The translations under genes and the position numbers were made by a program. Below, piece after piece: positions 9,265 through 19,142 of a stretch of 64,000 bases of DNA (positions within the stretch are counted from its first letter, which is position 1; each line of letters starts with the position of its first letter). The notes under the pieces are model-generated. The model was not told where the DNA came from and ran no database searches. It saw only the letters and a list, made by a program, of their open reading frames with translations. This DNA is from Pseudomonadota bacterium. GTDB lineage: Bacteria; Pseudomonadota; Gammaproteobacteria; Steroidobacterales; Steroidobacteraceae. Location of the stretch: assembly GCA_018241425.1 (NCBI GenBank), contig JAFEDU010000006.1, positions 124,001-188,000 of the forward strand. The letters run 5' to 3'.

Positions 9265-9294
9265 AAAAAAAACAGGCCCCGGTGAAGGGGCCTG
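9265..9294 (-). terminator. Rho-independent terminator after groEL
   Basis: On the minus strand, an 8-bp GC-rich stem (CAGGCCCC with GGGGCCTG, arms at 9287-9294 and 9273-9280) closes a 6-nt loop. It is followed directly by eight T residues (9272-9265). It lies about 165 bp past the groEL stop and is oriented to end groESL transcription before the downstream lipoprotein gene. Confidence 0.88.
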
Positions 9295-9458
9295 CGAGGA
9301 ATGCGCGGAATAGGGGGTCTTGTTCCGCGTCTTTCGGGGCGGCGGCCGGCGTGGAGCCGGCCGCGAACCCTTAACTGTTATGTAAAGACTATCGAGTGTC
9401 GGATGTGGAATCGATACCTCTTTAGAGAGGCCCGACATGTCAGGAGTAACGGGACTCC

Positions 9459-11093
<1,635 letters not shown>

Positions 11094-11108
11094 TGTCGTG
11101 GTTCCTCG

Positions 11109-11402
11109 TTACTTGCCTTCGATCACGGCCATGACGTCTTCTTCACGCATGACCACGAGCTCTTCACCGTCGACCTTGACCTCGTTCCCGCTGTACTTGC
11201 CGAACAGGATCTTGTCGCCGACCTTCACATCGAGGGGGCGGACGCTGCCGTCCTCGAGGATCTTGCCCTTGCCGACCGCGACGATCTTTCCCTGCATCGG
11301 CTTCTCAGCCGCCGTGTCGGGAATGACGATGCCACCCGGAGAGGTACGCTCCTCATCCAGGCGCTTGACGATTACGCGGTCATGAAGAGGACGAATCTTC
11401 AT
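11109..11402 (-). CDS. groS: Co-chaperonin GroES (10 kDa)
   Basis: Heptameric lid of the GroEL cage. It is 97 aa, starting MKIRPLHDRVIVKR. It has the mobile-loop segment around residues 18-32 (SPGGIVIP) and the roof region near 50 followed by the conserved DKILFGKYSG. It is the first gene of the groESL operon. The upstream region carries a sigma-70-like promoter, possibly overlapping a heat-shock-type one, and a CIRCE-like inverted repeat, pointing to HrcA repression. Confidence 0.99.
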   Translation of the reverse strand: MKIRPLHDRVIVKRLDEERTSPGGIVIPDTAAEKPMQGKIVAVGKGKILEDGSVRPLDVKVGDKILFGKYSGNEVKVDGEELVVMREEDVMAVIEGK

Positions 11403-11457
11403 GGTGAACGCTCCTTCAAAAACTTCAGGTTGTTAGGGATTTAGCCCGGACCGGCTG

Positions 11458-11484
11458 TTAGCACTCGCCCGGTGCGGCTGCTAA
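11458..11484 (-). promoter_or_regulatory. CIRCE-like HrcA operator upstream of groES
   Basis: Reading the plus strand, TTAGCACTC (11458-11466), a 9-nt spacer, then GGCTGCTAA (11476-11484). The CIRCE consensus is TTAGCACTC-N9-GAGTGCTAA. One arm is perfect and the other has two mismatches. The spacer length is exactly right. The element sits immediately downstream of the -10 box, so a bound HrcA repressor would block transcription. hrcA itself is not in the window. Confidence 0.82.
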
Positions 11485-11511
11485 TGATAGGGGGAGCCCC
11501 CTCGAATTCAA
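11484..11511 (-). promoter_or_regulatory. groESL promoter
   Basis: On the minus strand, TTGAAT (11511-11506), a 16-bp spacer, then TATCAT (11489-11484), matching a sigma-70 promoter. The same bases also read CTTGAAT followed 12-13 nt later by CCCCTAT. That resembles the sigma-32 heat-shock consensus, so dual control is possible. The -10 box abuts the CIRCE-like operator. Confidence 0.68.
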
Positions 11512-11718
11512 GTCAGGACAAACCCTTTTTTTTGGGGGGTGGGGGGCGGCCCCCAGGGCCCCTTCTAATGGTCAAGATTAAGGTAAAGCTCAAAGGCCCG
11601 GAACACGGCTTTTCCCGAAAGCTGAACCCCGGTTCCTGCCGTTCATCAAAGACCTGCGCTATAAGGTGACGCGCCGGCGGATGTTCGGTCCTTCCGCGGC
11701 CATCGTGTGGAGCCCATC
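11512..11718. other. groES-dsbD intergenic region with homopolymer tract
   Basis: This is the remainder of the 316-bp divergent gap, the longest gene-free stretch in the window. Besides the groESL promoter it holds a run of eight T (11526-11533) followed by two runs of six G separated by one T (11534-11546) and a CGG-CCCCC continuation. The G runs could form a quadruplex or slip during replication. The rest is unremarkable and presumably contains the dsbD promoter, which I could not place. Confidence 0.6.
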
Positions 11719-13572
11719 GTGAACCTGATGCGACATATTGCCGTCTGCGCGGCGCTCGCCCTGGCCCTGGTCGCCCCGACCCTCACCGCCGCGGACCCCG
11801 CCGCCGGCGGCTCAAGCCTGAATTCCATCCTCAAGGGCTCGCGCGGGCAAGCCGACAACTTCCTCCCCGTGGACCAGGCGTTCCGCTTCGACGCGCTGGC
11901 CGATGGCAGCGACCGGGTACGCCTGAACTGGGAGATCGCCGACGGCTACTACCTCTATCGTTCGCGAATCAAGATCGGCTCCCCCGCGGGGAACCTGCAG
12001 CTGGGGGCCCCGCAGATGCCCGCCGGCCAGGTGAAGAACGACGAGAACTTCGGCCGCGTCGAGGTCTACCACCACGAGCTCAGCATCACCGTGCCGGTCG
12101 CCCGCGCGGCGGGCGGCGTGCTGGAGGTCCCCCTGGAAGTGACTTACCAGGGATGTGCGGAAGCCGGGTTGTGCTACCCGCCGCAGACCCGCTCCGTCAC
12201 CGTGAAGCTCTCCGCCGGCGCGGCCAGCGCCGCCTCCGGCGGCGGCACCCCCGCGGGCGGCTCCGGGGAGTTCCTCTCCCAGAACTGGTTCGCGCAGCTG
12301 CTGCGCGGCGGGAACATCTTCGCCATGCTCGGCTGGTTCTACGTGGGCGGCCTCCTGCTCGCGTTCACGCCCTGCGTGCTGCCGATGGTGCCCATCCTCT
12401 CCGGCATCATCGTGGGCAGCGGCAGCGGTACGAGCACCTCCAAGGCCTTCGTGCTCTCCTTGAGCTACGTGCTCGGCATGGCCACCACCTACGCCATCGC
12501 GGGCGTCGTGAGCGCCGCGGCCGGCAAGGAAGTGCAGGCCCTCTTCCAGCAGTGGTGGGTGCTCGCACTCTTCGCCGCGCTGTTCGTGGCGCTGGCGCTG
12601 TCGATGTTCGGCCTCTTCACCGTACAGATGCCGGCCGCGATCCAGTCGCGGCTGGCGGACCTCAGCAACCGCCAGTCGGCCGGGACCTTGGGCGGCGTCG
12701 CCGTCATGGGCGCGCTCTCGGCCCTGATCGTCACCACCTGCGTGGGCCCCGTGCTGGTCGGCGCGCTCATCGTCATCAGCCAGACCGGCGCCATCGCACG
12801 CGGCGGCGCGGCGCTGTTCGCGGCGGGACTGGGCATGGGCACCCCGCTGCTCGCGGTCGGCGCCTCGGCCGGGCGCCTGCTACCGAAGGCCGGCGCGTGG
12901 ATGGACCTGGTGAAGAAGATCTTCGGCGTACTGATGCTCGCCGTGGCCGCCTGGATGCTCGCCCGCATCGTGCCGGAGCGGCTGACGCTGGTCTTGTGGG
13001 CGGTGCCGGCCCTGGTCCTGGCCTACCTCCTGGTCGGTGCCACGGTCGCGCGCCGGCCGGGCGGGCGGTGGGCGCTGCGGGGTGTCGGTGCGGCCGCCGG
13101 CCTCTACGGACTTGCGCTGCTGGCGGGCGCCTCCCTCGGATCAAGCGACCCGCTCGCCCCGCTGCCACTCGCGGGGCGCTCGGCTCCGGCACACGAACTC
13201 GCCTTCCGCCGCATCCATTCCCTGAACGACCTCGAGCACGAGGTCGCGGCGGCCCATGCAGCCGGGCGCAGCGTACTGGTCGACTTCTCCGCCGACTGGT
13301 GCACCTCCTGCAAGGAGATGGAGCGCTACACCTTCACCGACCCCAGCGTGCAGCAGGCGCTCTCCGGGACGGTGCTGCTGCGCGCGGACGTCACCGACAA
13401 CAACGCGGACGACCAGGCGCTGCTCAAGCACTTCGGGATCTTCGGCCCCCCGACGATCGCCTTCTACGGCCGGGACGGAGCGGAGCGCACCGAGTACCGG
13501 GTCGTCGGCTACATGAAGGCGGACGCCTTCGCCGCGCAGACGCGCGCCGCCATCCAGCCCTCCTCGACGTGA
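11719..13572 (+). CDS. dsbD: Thiol:disulfide interchange protein DsbD
   Basis: Inner-membrane electron hub that passes reducing power from cytoplasmic thioredoxin to periplasmic thiol proteins. The 617-aa protein has all three modules. A signal peptide (about 1-27) is followed by a periplasmic alpha domain with the Cys pair in GCAEAGLCYPP (about 146/152). Next is an eight-helix membrane domain with the redox cysteines in FTPCVLP (about 219) and TTCVGP (about 340). Last is a C-terminal thioredoxin domain with WCTSCKE (about 527-533). I chose the GTG at 11719 because GGAG lies 6 bp upstream; ATG at 11728 is the alternative. It overlaps the next thioredoxin-like gene. Confidence 0.95.
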   Translation: MNLMRHIAVCAALALALVAPTLTAADPAAGGSSLNSILKGSRGQADNFLPVDQAFRFDALADGSDRVRLNWEIADGYYLYRSRIKIGSPAGNLQLGAPQMPAGQVKNDENFGRVEVYHHELSITVPVARAAGGVLEVPLEVTYQGCAEAGLCYPPQTRSVTVKLSAGAASAASGGGTPAGGSGEFLSQNWFAQLLRGGNIFAMLGWFYVGGLLLAFTPCVLPMVPILSGIIVGSGSGTSTSKAFVLSLSYVLGMATTYAIAGVVSAAAGKEVQALFQQWWVLALFAALFVALALSMFGLFTVQMPAAIQSRLADLSNRQSAGTLGGVAVMGALSALIVTTCVGPVLVGALIVISQTGAIARGGAALFAAGLGMGTPLLAVGASAGRLLPKAGAWMDLVKKIFGVLMLAVAAWMLARIVPERLTLVLWAVPALVLAYLLVGATVARRPGGRWALRGVGAAAGLYGLALLAGASLGSSDPLAPLPLAGRSAPAHELAFRRIHSLNDLEHEVAAAHAAGRSVLVDFSADWCTSCKEMERYTFTDPSVQQALSGTVLLRADVTDNNADDQALLKHFGIFGPPTIAFYGRDGAERTEYRVVGYMKADAFAAQTRAAIQPSST

Positions 13573-14273
13573 GGCCCGCCGCGCGCGCCCTCACGCTGGC
13601 CGGCCTGCTGGTGGCCTGCGCCGGCGGCGGCTACCTCCTGCAGCGCCTGACCGCGCCAGCCCCCACCCTCACGGTACAGGCCCCGGGGACGAAACTCCCG
13701 CCACCCCCGGCCCCGGACAGCGCCGCCGCGGACGCCCCGGCCGAGGAGACCCGGAAGATCCCCGAGGAGGTCCCGGACCTCAGCCTGCCTGACCTTGCCG
13801 GGCACCCGGTGCCCCTCAGCCGGTACCGGGGCAAGCTGGTCCTCATCAATTTCTGGGCCCCGTGGTGCGAGCCGTGCCGCCGGGAGATCCCGCTGCTGCA
13901 GAAGATCGGCCGCGATCATGCCGCCAAAGGATTCGAAGTCGTGGGTATTGCACTCGATCATCCGCCAGATGTCGAGAAATACGCCAAAGAGCATGATATC
14001 CACTACCCGGTCCTGATCGCCGAGAAGAACGCCCTGGAGGCCGCCCAGGCCTTTGGGATGGACACAGTACTGCCCTTTACCGTCTTCGCGGACCGCGCAG
14101 GCCACGTGGTGACGCTCAAGGTGGGCGAGCTGCACGAGGACGAGGCCGGGCTTATCCTCGGGGGCATGGAGGCCCTGGACCAAGGGCAGACCACCCTGGC
14201 GCAGGCCCGGAAATCGATCGCCGAGGGGATCGAACGCCTCCATCCTGCCTTTCCCGACGCCCCGAAACCTTAA
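13569..14273 (+). CDS. TlpA/ResA-like thioredoxin-fold protein, membrane-anchored
   Basis: Probable periplasmic thiol-disulfide reductase that would receive electrons from DsbD. It is 234 aa, with a hydrophobic N-terminal segment (about 5-22, perhaps a signal anchor). A Pro/Ala-rich linker runs to about 60, then an AhpC-TSA/redoxin domain with the active site WAPWCEPC (Cys near 99 and 102). A cis-Pro loop follows in VLPFTVF. The GTG start overlaps the dsbD stop (GTGA), implying translational coupling and joint function. Part of the gene around 13910-14110 uses more A/T-ending codons than its neighbours. Exact substrate (cytochrome c maturation or envelope repair) is unknown. Confidence 0.88.
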   Translation: MRPAARALTLAGLLVACAGGGYLLQRLTAPAPTLTVQAPGTKLPPPPAPDSAAADAPAEETRKIPEEVPDLSLPDLAGHPVPLSRYRGKLVLINFWAPWCEPCRREIPLLQKIGRDHAAKGFEVVGIALDHPPDVEKYAKEHDIHYPVLIAEKNALEAAQAFGMDTVLPFTVFADRAGHVVTLKVGELHEDEAGLILGGMEALDQGQTTLAQARKSIAEGIERLHPAFPDAPKP

Positions 14274-14401
14274 GGAACGTCCCGGCGAATTTCGCCGATC
14301 TGGACGGGTTCAAGATGCGGACAGTGCCCATTGGGCGCTAATTGCGGTACATTCGCGCCGCGTCGCTTGTTGCACAAACGTATAACGAGAATCACTGGCC
14401 C

Positions 14402-14845
14402 ATGGCCCGTCTGCTCCTGCTGAACGGCCCCAATCTCAATCTGCTCGGCACCCGGGAACCGGCCGTGTATGGCTCGGACACCCTGGCGTCGATCGAAGCG
14501 CGCTGCGCGACGGTCGCGAGCGAGCTCGGGCACGAGCTCGCCTCGTACCAGAGCAACGCGGAGCACGAGCTGATCGAGCGCGTTCACCAGGGCAAGCGCG
14601 ACGGGGTGGCGTTCGTCGTCGTAAACCCCGGGGCCTTCACCCACACCAGCATCGCGCTGCGCGATGCCCTGCTCGGCACCGGCCTGCCCTTCATTGAAGT
14701 ACACCTGTCCAACACGCACGCACGCGAGGCCTTTCGGCACCATTCTTATTTCTCGGACATCGCCGTCGGCGTGATCCTGGGTCTCGGGGCGTACGGCTAC
14801 GAGGCGGCGCTGCGCGCCGCCGCGCAGCGGCTCGCCCGACCCTAG
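14402..14845 (+). CDS. aroQ: Type II 3-dehydroquinate dehydratase
   Basis: Third step of the shikimate pathway: 3-dehydroquinate to 3-dehydroshikimate. It is 147 aa, the normal size for the dodecameric type II enzyme. It shows NGPNLNLLGTREP (residues about 8-20), the region holding the catalytic Tyr in the next helix (AVYGSD), then NPGAFTHTS near 78 and the substrate-binding HLSN segment near 103. The start ATG at 14402 gives the canonical N-terminus; the frame is open further upstream. A TATAAC box lies at 14381-14386. It leads the classic aroQ-accB-accC order. Confidence 0.97.
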   Translation: MARLLLLNGPNLNLLGTREPAVYGSDTLASIEARCATVASELGHELASYQSNAEHELIERVHQGKRDGVAFVVVNPGAFTHTSIALRDALLGTGLPFIEVHLSNTHAREAFRHHSYFSDIAVGVILGLGAYGYEAALRAAAQRLARP

Positions 14846-14898
14846 GGCGCCCGTCGGCATCTGACATAAGTACTCATGTACTTGGGGGCAATCCCGGC

Positions 14899-15375
14899 AT
14901 GGACATTCGAAAAATCAAGAAACTGATCGAGCTGCTGGAGGAATCCGGCATCGCGGAGATCGAGATCAAGGAAGGCGAGGAGGCGGTGCGCATCAGCCGC
15001 ATGCCCGCCGGCGGGATGGTGACGCAGGTGATGCCGCAGATGGCCCTCGCCCCGGCCGTCGCGCCGGCGGCGCCCGCGGCGGCAGCGCCGGTGGCAACGC
15101 TGCCCGCGGCCGAGAGCTCCGGCCACAAGCCCAAGGCCAACGAGCACGTCATCACCGCGCCCATGGTCGGCACCTTCTACGGCTCGCCCTCGCCCGGGGC
15201 CAAGGCCTTCGTCGAGATCGGCGACGAGATCAAGGTCGGCCAGGTGCTGTGCATCATCGAGGCCATGAAGATGATGAACCAGATCGAGTCGGACAAGGCC
15301 GGCCGGGTCGCCTCCATCATGGCCCGCAACGGCGACCCGGTGGAGTTCGGCCAGCCCCTGTTCGTCGTCGAATGA
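14899..15375 (+). CDS. accB: Biotin carboxyl carrier protein of acetyl-CoA carboxylase
   Basis: Carries the biotin that shuttles CO2 between the biotin carboxylase and carboxyltransferase of acetyl-CoA carboxylase, the committed step of fatty acid synthesis. It is 158 aa. A charged N-terminal dimerisation region (1-40) is followed by an Ala/Pro-rich flexible linker (about 50-72) and a biotinyl domain. The biotinylated lysine lies in EAMKMMNQ near residue 121, and the 'thumb' loop YGSPSPGAKAF near 94 is typical of BCCP. accC follows 7 bp later. Confidence 0.98.
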   Translation: MDIRKIKKLIELLEESGIAEIEIKEGEEAVRISRMPAGGMVTQVMPQMALAPAVAPAAPAAAAPVATLPAAESSGHKPKANEHVITAPMVGTFYGSPSPGAKAFVEIGDEIKVGQVLCIIEAMKMMNQIESDKAGRVASIMARNGDPVEFGQPLFVVE

Positions 15376-15382
15376 CCGCCAC

Positions 15383-16726
15383 ATGATCGAGAAGGTCGTC
15401 ATCGCCAACCGCGGCGAGATCGCGCTGCGCATCCTCCGGGCCTGCCGGGAACTGGGCATCAAGACCGTCGCGGTGCACTCCACCGCCGACTACAGCCTGA
15501 AGCACGTGCTGCTGGCCGACGAATCGGTCTGCATCGGGCCGCCGCAGTCCGCCCAGAGCTACCTGAACATGCCCGCCATCATCTCGGCGGCCGAGGTCAC
15601 CGATTCGGTGGCCATCCACCCCGGCTACGGGTTCCTCTCCGAGAACGCGGACTTCGCCGAGCGGGTGGAGAAGAGCGGCTTCGTGTTCGTCGGCCCCAAG
15701 GCGGAGACCATCCGTACCATGGGCGACAAGGTCTCGGCCATCAAGGTCATGAAGTCCCACGGCGTGCCCTGCGTGCCCGGCTCGGACGGCCCGCTCGGGG
15801 ACGATGCCGACGAGAACCTGCGCATCGCCCGCGACATCGGCTACCCGGTGATCATCAAGGCCTCCGGCGGCGGCGGCGGCCGCGGCATGCGCGTCGTGCA
15901 CACCGACGCCTCGCTCATGAACTCCATCGGCGTCACCCGGGCCGAGGCGCGCGCCGCCTTCGGCAACGACATGGTGTACATGGAGAAATTCCTGGAGAAG
16001 CCGCGCCACATCGAGTTCCAGGTCCTGGCCGATGCCCACGGCAACGTCATCCACCTGGGCGAGCGCGACTGCTCCATGCAGCGCCGCCACCAGAAGGTGA
16101 TCGAGGAGGCCCCGGCACCCGGGATCACGGTGCGCCAGCGCCGCTTCATGGGCGAGCGCTGCGTCGAGGCCTGCCGCGCGGTCGGCTACCGCAGCGCCGG
16201 CACCATGGAATTCCTCTACCAGGACGGCGAGTTCTACTTCATCGAGATGAATACCCGCGTGCAGGTCGAGCACCCGGTGACCGAGCTCATCACCGGCATC
16301 GACCTGGTGAAGATGCAGCTCCTGATCGCCTCCGGCGAGCGCCTGCCCTACAGCCAGGGCGACGTGCAGATCCGCGGGCATGCCATCGAGTGCCGAATCA
16401 ACGCCGAGGACCCGAAGACCTTCATGCCCTCCCCGGGCCCGATCCGGCTGTGGCACGCCCCGGGCGGCCCCGGCATCCGCGTCGACAGCCACGTCTACTC
16501 GGGCTACAACGTCCCGCCCTACTACGACTCGCTGATCGGCAAGCTCATCGCCCACGGCGACACCCGCGAGACCGCCATCGCCCGCATGAAGAACGCGCTG
16601 GCGGAGATGGTGATCGAGGGCATCAAGACCAACGTGGCGCTGCACCAGGAGATCTGCAACCACGCCGCCTTCCAGAAGGGCGGCACGGACATCCATTACC
16701 TGGAGCGCCGACTCGGCCTGCGCTGA
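15383..16726 (+). CDS. accC: Biotin carboxylase subunit of acetyl-CoA carboxylase
   Basis: ATP-dependent carboxylation of biotin on AccB. The 447-aa ATP-grasp enzyme starts with IEKVVIANRGEIALRI. It contains the glycine-rich ATP lid (KASGGGGGRGMR near 160), the HIEFQV and EMNTRVQVEHPVTE motifs (about 208 and 287), and the catalytic RVQVEHP arginine. It is in an operon with accB upstream and prmA 10 bp downstream, the same order as in many gammaproteobacteria. Confidence 0.98.
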   Translation: MIEKVVIANRGEIALRILRACRELGIKTVAVHSTADYSLKHVLLADESVCIGPPQSAQSYLNMPAIISAAEVTDSVAIHPGYGFLSENADFAERVEKSGFVFVGPKAETIRTMGDKVSAIKVMKSHGVPCVPGSDGPLGDDADENLRIARDIGYPVIIKASGGGGGRGMRVVHTDASLMNSIGVTRAEARAAFGNDMVYMEKFLEKPRHIEFQVLADAHGNVIHLGERDCSMQRRHQKVIEEAPAPGITVRQRRFMGERCVEACRAVGYRSAGTMEFLYQDGEFYFIEMNTRVQVEHPVTELITGIDLVKMQLLIASGERLPYSQGDVQIRGHAIECRINAEDPKTFMPSPGPIRLWHAPGGPGIRVDSHVYSGYNVPPYYDSLIGKLIAHGDTRETAIARMKNALAEMVIEGIKTNVALHQEICNHAAFQKGGTDIHYLERRLGLR

Positions 16727-16736
16727 GGCGGGCGCG

Positions 16737-17612
16737 GTGGGATTTCTCGAGCTGTCCTTCGGGCTCGGCGGGCGCGAGGTGCAGCACGCCGAGGACGCCT
16801 GCTTCGCCCTCGGGGCGAGCGCGGTGACGCTCGCCGATGCCGCCGATACTCCCGTCCTCGAGCCGGCCCTGGGCGAGGTCCGCCTGTGGCCCGCCACCGA
16901 AGTCCGCGCCCTGTGGCCGGGGGACACGCCCGCCGAACCCTTGATGGCGGCCCTCGTCGCCGCCCTGGGCCTGGAGGCTTCCGCGATCCGCGCGCAGGCC
17001 ATCGCCGACCGCGCCTGGGAGCGTGAGTGGCTGAAGGACTTCCACGCCATGCGCTTCGGGCGCCGGCTTTGGATCTGCCCGCACCACGAGCGCGTCACCG
17101 ACCCGGAAGCCGTGGTCGTGGCCCTGGACCCGGGCCTGGCCTTCGGCACCGGAGCCCACGCCAGCACCGCGCTGTGCCTCACCTGGCTCGATGAACACGC
17201 GCGCGCCGGCATCCGCGCCATCGACTACGGCTGCGGTTCGGGGGTGCTGGCGCTCGCGGCCGCGCGCCTGGGTGCCCGCGAAGTGCAGTGCTTCGACCTG
17301 GATCCCCAGGCACTGCTCGCCACCGCCGAGAATGCCGCCGCCAACGGACTCTCGGGACACGTGCGCGTGCGCGCCGCGGCGACCGACCTCGAGGGCGGGG
17401 TCGACCTCCTGCTCGCCAACATCCTCGCGGGGACCCTGTGCACCCTGGCCTCCGACTTCGCGCACCGGGTGCGGCCCGGGGGCGAGGTGGTGCTCGCGGG
17501 GATCCTGAACGACGAGGTCCCGGAGGTGACAGCCGCTTACACCCCGTGGTTTGATGTGAAGCGATTCGGCGGCCGCGAGGACTGGGCAGCCCTCAGCGGG
17601 CGTCGCCGCTGA
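16737..17612 (+). CDS. prmA: Ribosomal protein L11 methyltransferase
   Basis: Trimethylates ribosomal protein L11 using SAM. It is 291 aa with a GTG start 10 bp after accC. An N-terminal substrate-recognition domain precedes LDPGLAFGTGAHAST (about 125-140) and the SAM-binding motif I DYGCGSGVLALAAA (about 162-175). The catalytic-region motif LLANILAGTL lies near 224. All are diagnostic for PrmA. Its place after accC is conserved in Pseudomonas and relatives. Confidence 0.96.
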   Translation: MGFLELSFGLGGREVQHAEDACFALGASAVTLADAADTPVLEPALGEVRLWPATEVRALWPGDTPAEPLMAALVAALGLEASAIRAQAIADRAWEREWLKDFHAMRFGRRLWICPHHERVTDPEAVVVALDPGLAFGTGAHASTALCLTWLDEHARAGIRAIDYGCGSGVLALAAARLGAREVQCFDLDPQALLATAENAAANGLSGHVRVRAAATDLEGGVDLLLANILAGTLCTLASDFAHRVRPGGEVVLAGILNDEVPEVTAAYTPWFDVKRFGGREDWAALSGRRR

Positions 17613-17629
17613 AGCACTGCCCCCGGCAC

Positions 17630-19123
17630 ATGTTCACCGTCTGTCCCAAATGCGCCCTCACCCTGGTGGTCACTGCCGCCGACCTGCGCGTGGCCCAGGG
17701 ATACGTGCGCTGCGGCCGCTGCTCGAGCGTGTTCAATGCGCTGGCGCGACTGAGCGAGGAGCGCGGCGCCGCCGCGGGACAGACCCCGCCGCCCCTTCCT
17801 GAAGGGGACGAGTTCGAGATCCGGGAGGATGAGGCGGCCGCCGCGGCCGCCCCTGAACCCGAGCCCGCCCCCGCGCCTGCGCCTGCGCCGGAGACTGCGC
17901 CTGAGACACCGGCGCCAGCGGAAGCGGCCCCACCGGCCGATGGCGGCACGGTGACCGCGGAGGCCCTCACGGAGGCGGAGCTCAATCCGGACGAGGCGAT
18001 TCCGGAGGAAGCGCTCGAGTTCAACCCCGCGACGACGGACGTCAACCAGGTGTTCGTGGAGGCGCCGCCGGACCCGCAGTGGGCCGCCGCCACCGGCTCG
18101 TTCAGGTCACTCGTCGCGGCGAACCAGGAGGGCCCCGCCGAGGAACAGCCCGACCAGTCCGAGGTCGACGTCGAGATCGACGGCAACTTCCTCGCCTCGA
18201 TACTGCGCGAGGAAGCCCGGCCCGTTACGCCAGCCGCCGCGCAGGCGCAGCCGGCGGCGCCGGAGGTTCCCGCACCGCCCCCTGCCCCGCCCACCGCGAC
18301 CCCCGAACCCGAGCGACCCGAGGCGCGCGCACCCGAACGCCCGTCGCGCGCCGTCGCGCGCGGCAGCCGCCCGGCGCATCCGCGCCCGGCCCAGGCGGCG
18401 AAGGCCCTGAACCCGAACAGCACGGCCGTCCCGCCGGCGACGTTCGAGCGCTTCCCCGCGGTCGCGCCGCCACCGGTCGCTCCCGCGCCGGCAGCGGCGC
18501 CTCCGGACCCGGAACCGGAAGCTGACCTTACGGATGCGGCGGAACTCCTCGGCGATGCGCCCCCGGTCACGCCACCGGCAACGAATGCCGGTCCGGTGCG
18601 CGCCTGGCTGGAGGACCACGCCTGGCACCTGGGCGCGGTCGTGGCAGTCCTCGCGCTCGCCCTCCAAATGATCAACCACAACCGCGATGCGCTCGCGGCG
18701 AGCCCGGCGTTCAACGGCCCCTTGAGTTCCGTCTACGGCGCACTCGGCGTGCACCTGTACCCGCACTGGGACCTCAAGGCCTACGACGTGCGCCAGCTCG
18801 GCGCCACCGCCGGCGACACCGGCAACGGCGTGATCAGCGTGCGCGCCACCATCAAGAACGCGAGCGCCGCTGCCCAGCCGCTGCCGCTCCTGCGCGTGAT
18901 CCTCCAGGACCGCTTCGGCAATCGCGTCGCCCTGCGCGACGTCGCCCCGGTCGCCTACATGTCGGTGCCCGTGCCGAAGACCGCGCTGATGTCCGCCGGC
19001 CAGCGGGTCGATGCCGAGGTCGGCTTCGCCGACCCGGGGACGGACGCGGTGAGCTTCGAGATCGACGTGTGCCTGCCGGCACGCGGCGGCGTCGCCTGCG
19101 CGAACGACGTCGTCGCGCGCTAG
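17630..19123 (+). CDS. Zinc-ribbon and DUF3426 domain membrane protein
   Basis: The 497-aa protein begins with an MJ0042-type zinc ribbon: two CxxC knuckles (CPKC at 5-8 and CGRC at 30-33). A long acidic, Pro/Ala/Glu-rich disordered region (about 45-330) follows. Then come one transmembrane helix (about 333-350) and a C-terminal DUF3426 domain (about 365-490). The layout puts the ribbon in the cytoplasm and DUF3426 in the periplasm. This family regularly sits between prmA and dusB in gammaproteobacteria. Function is not established. The repetitive Ala-Pro-Glu linker is unusually long. Confidence 0.86.
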   Translation: MFTVCPKCALTLVVTAADLRVAQGYVRCGRCSSVFNALARLSEERGAAAGQTPPPLPEGDEFEIREDEAAAAAAPEPEPAPAPAPAPETAPETPAPAEAAPPADGGTVTAEALTEAELNPDEAIPEEALEFNPATTDVNQVFVEAPPDPQWAAATGSFRSLVAANQEGPAEEQPDQSEVDVEIDGNFLASILREEARPVTPAAAQAQPAAPEVPAPPPAPPTATPEPERPEARAPERPSRAVARGSRPAHPRPAQAAKALNPNSTAVPPATFERFPAVAPPPVAPAPAAAPPDPEPEADLTDAAELLGDAPPVTPPATNAGPVRAWLEDHAWHLGAVVAVLALALQMINHNRDALAASPAFNGPLSSVYGALGVHLYPHWDLKAYDVRQLGATAGDTGNGVISVRATIKNASAAAQPLPLLRVILQDRFGNRVALRDVAPVAYMSVPVPKTALMSAGQRVDAEVGFADPGTDAVSFEIDVCLPARGGVACANDVVAR

Positions 19124-19142
19124 ACCGTTTCCAGCTAAGTAC

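Noticed and set aside
9166..9438. Longer start of the lipoprotein gene at 9438
   Set aside because: The extra 91 residues lack coding character and run over the groEL terminator; the ATG at 9165 has a strong RBS and a lipoprotein signal peptide.
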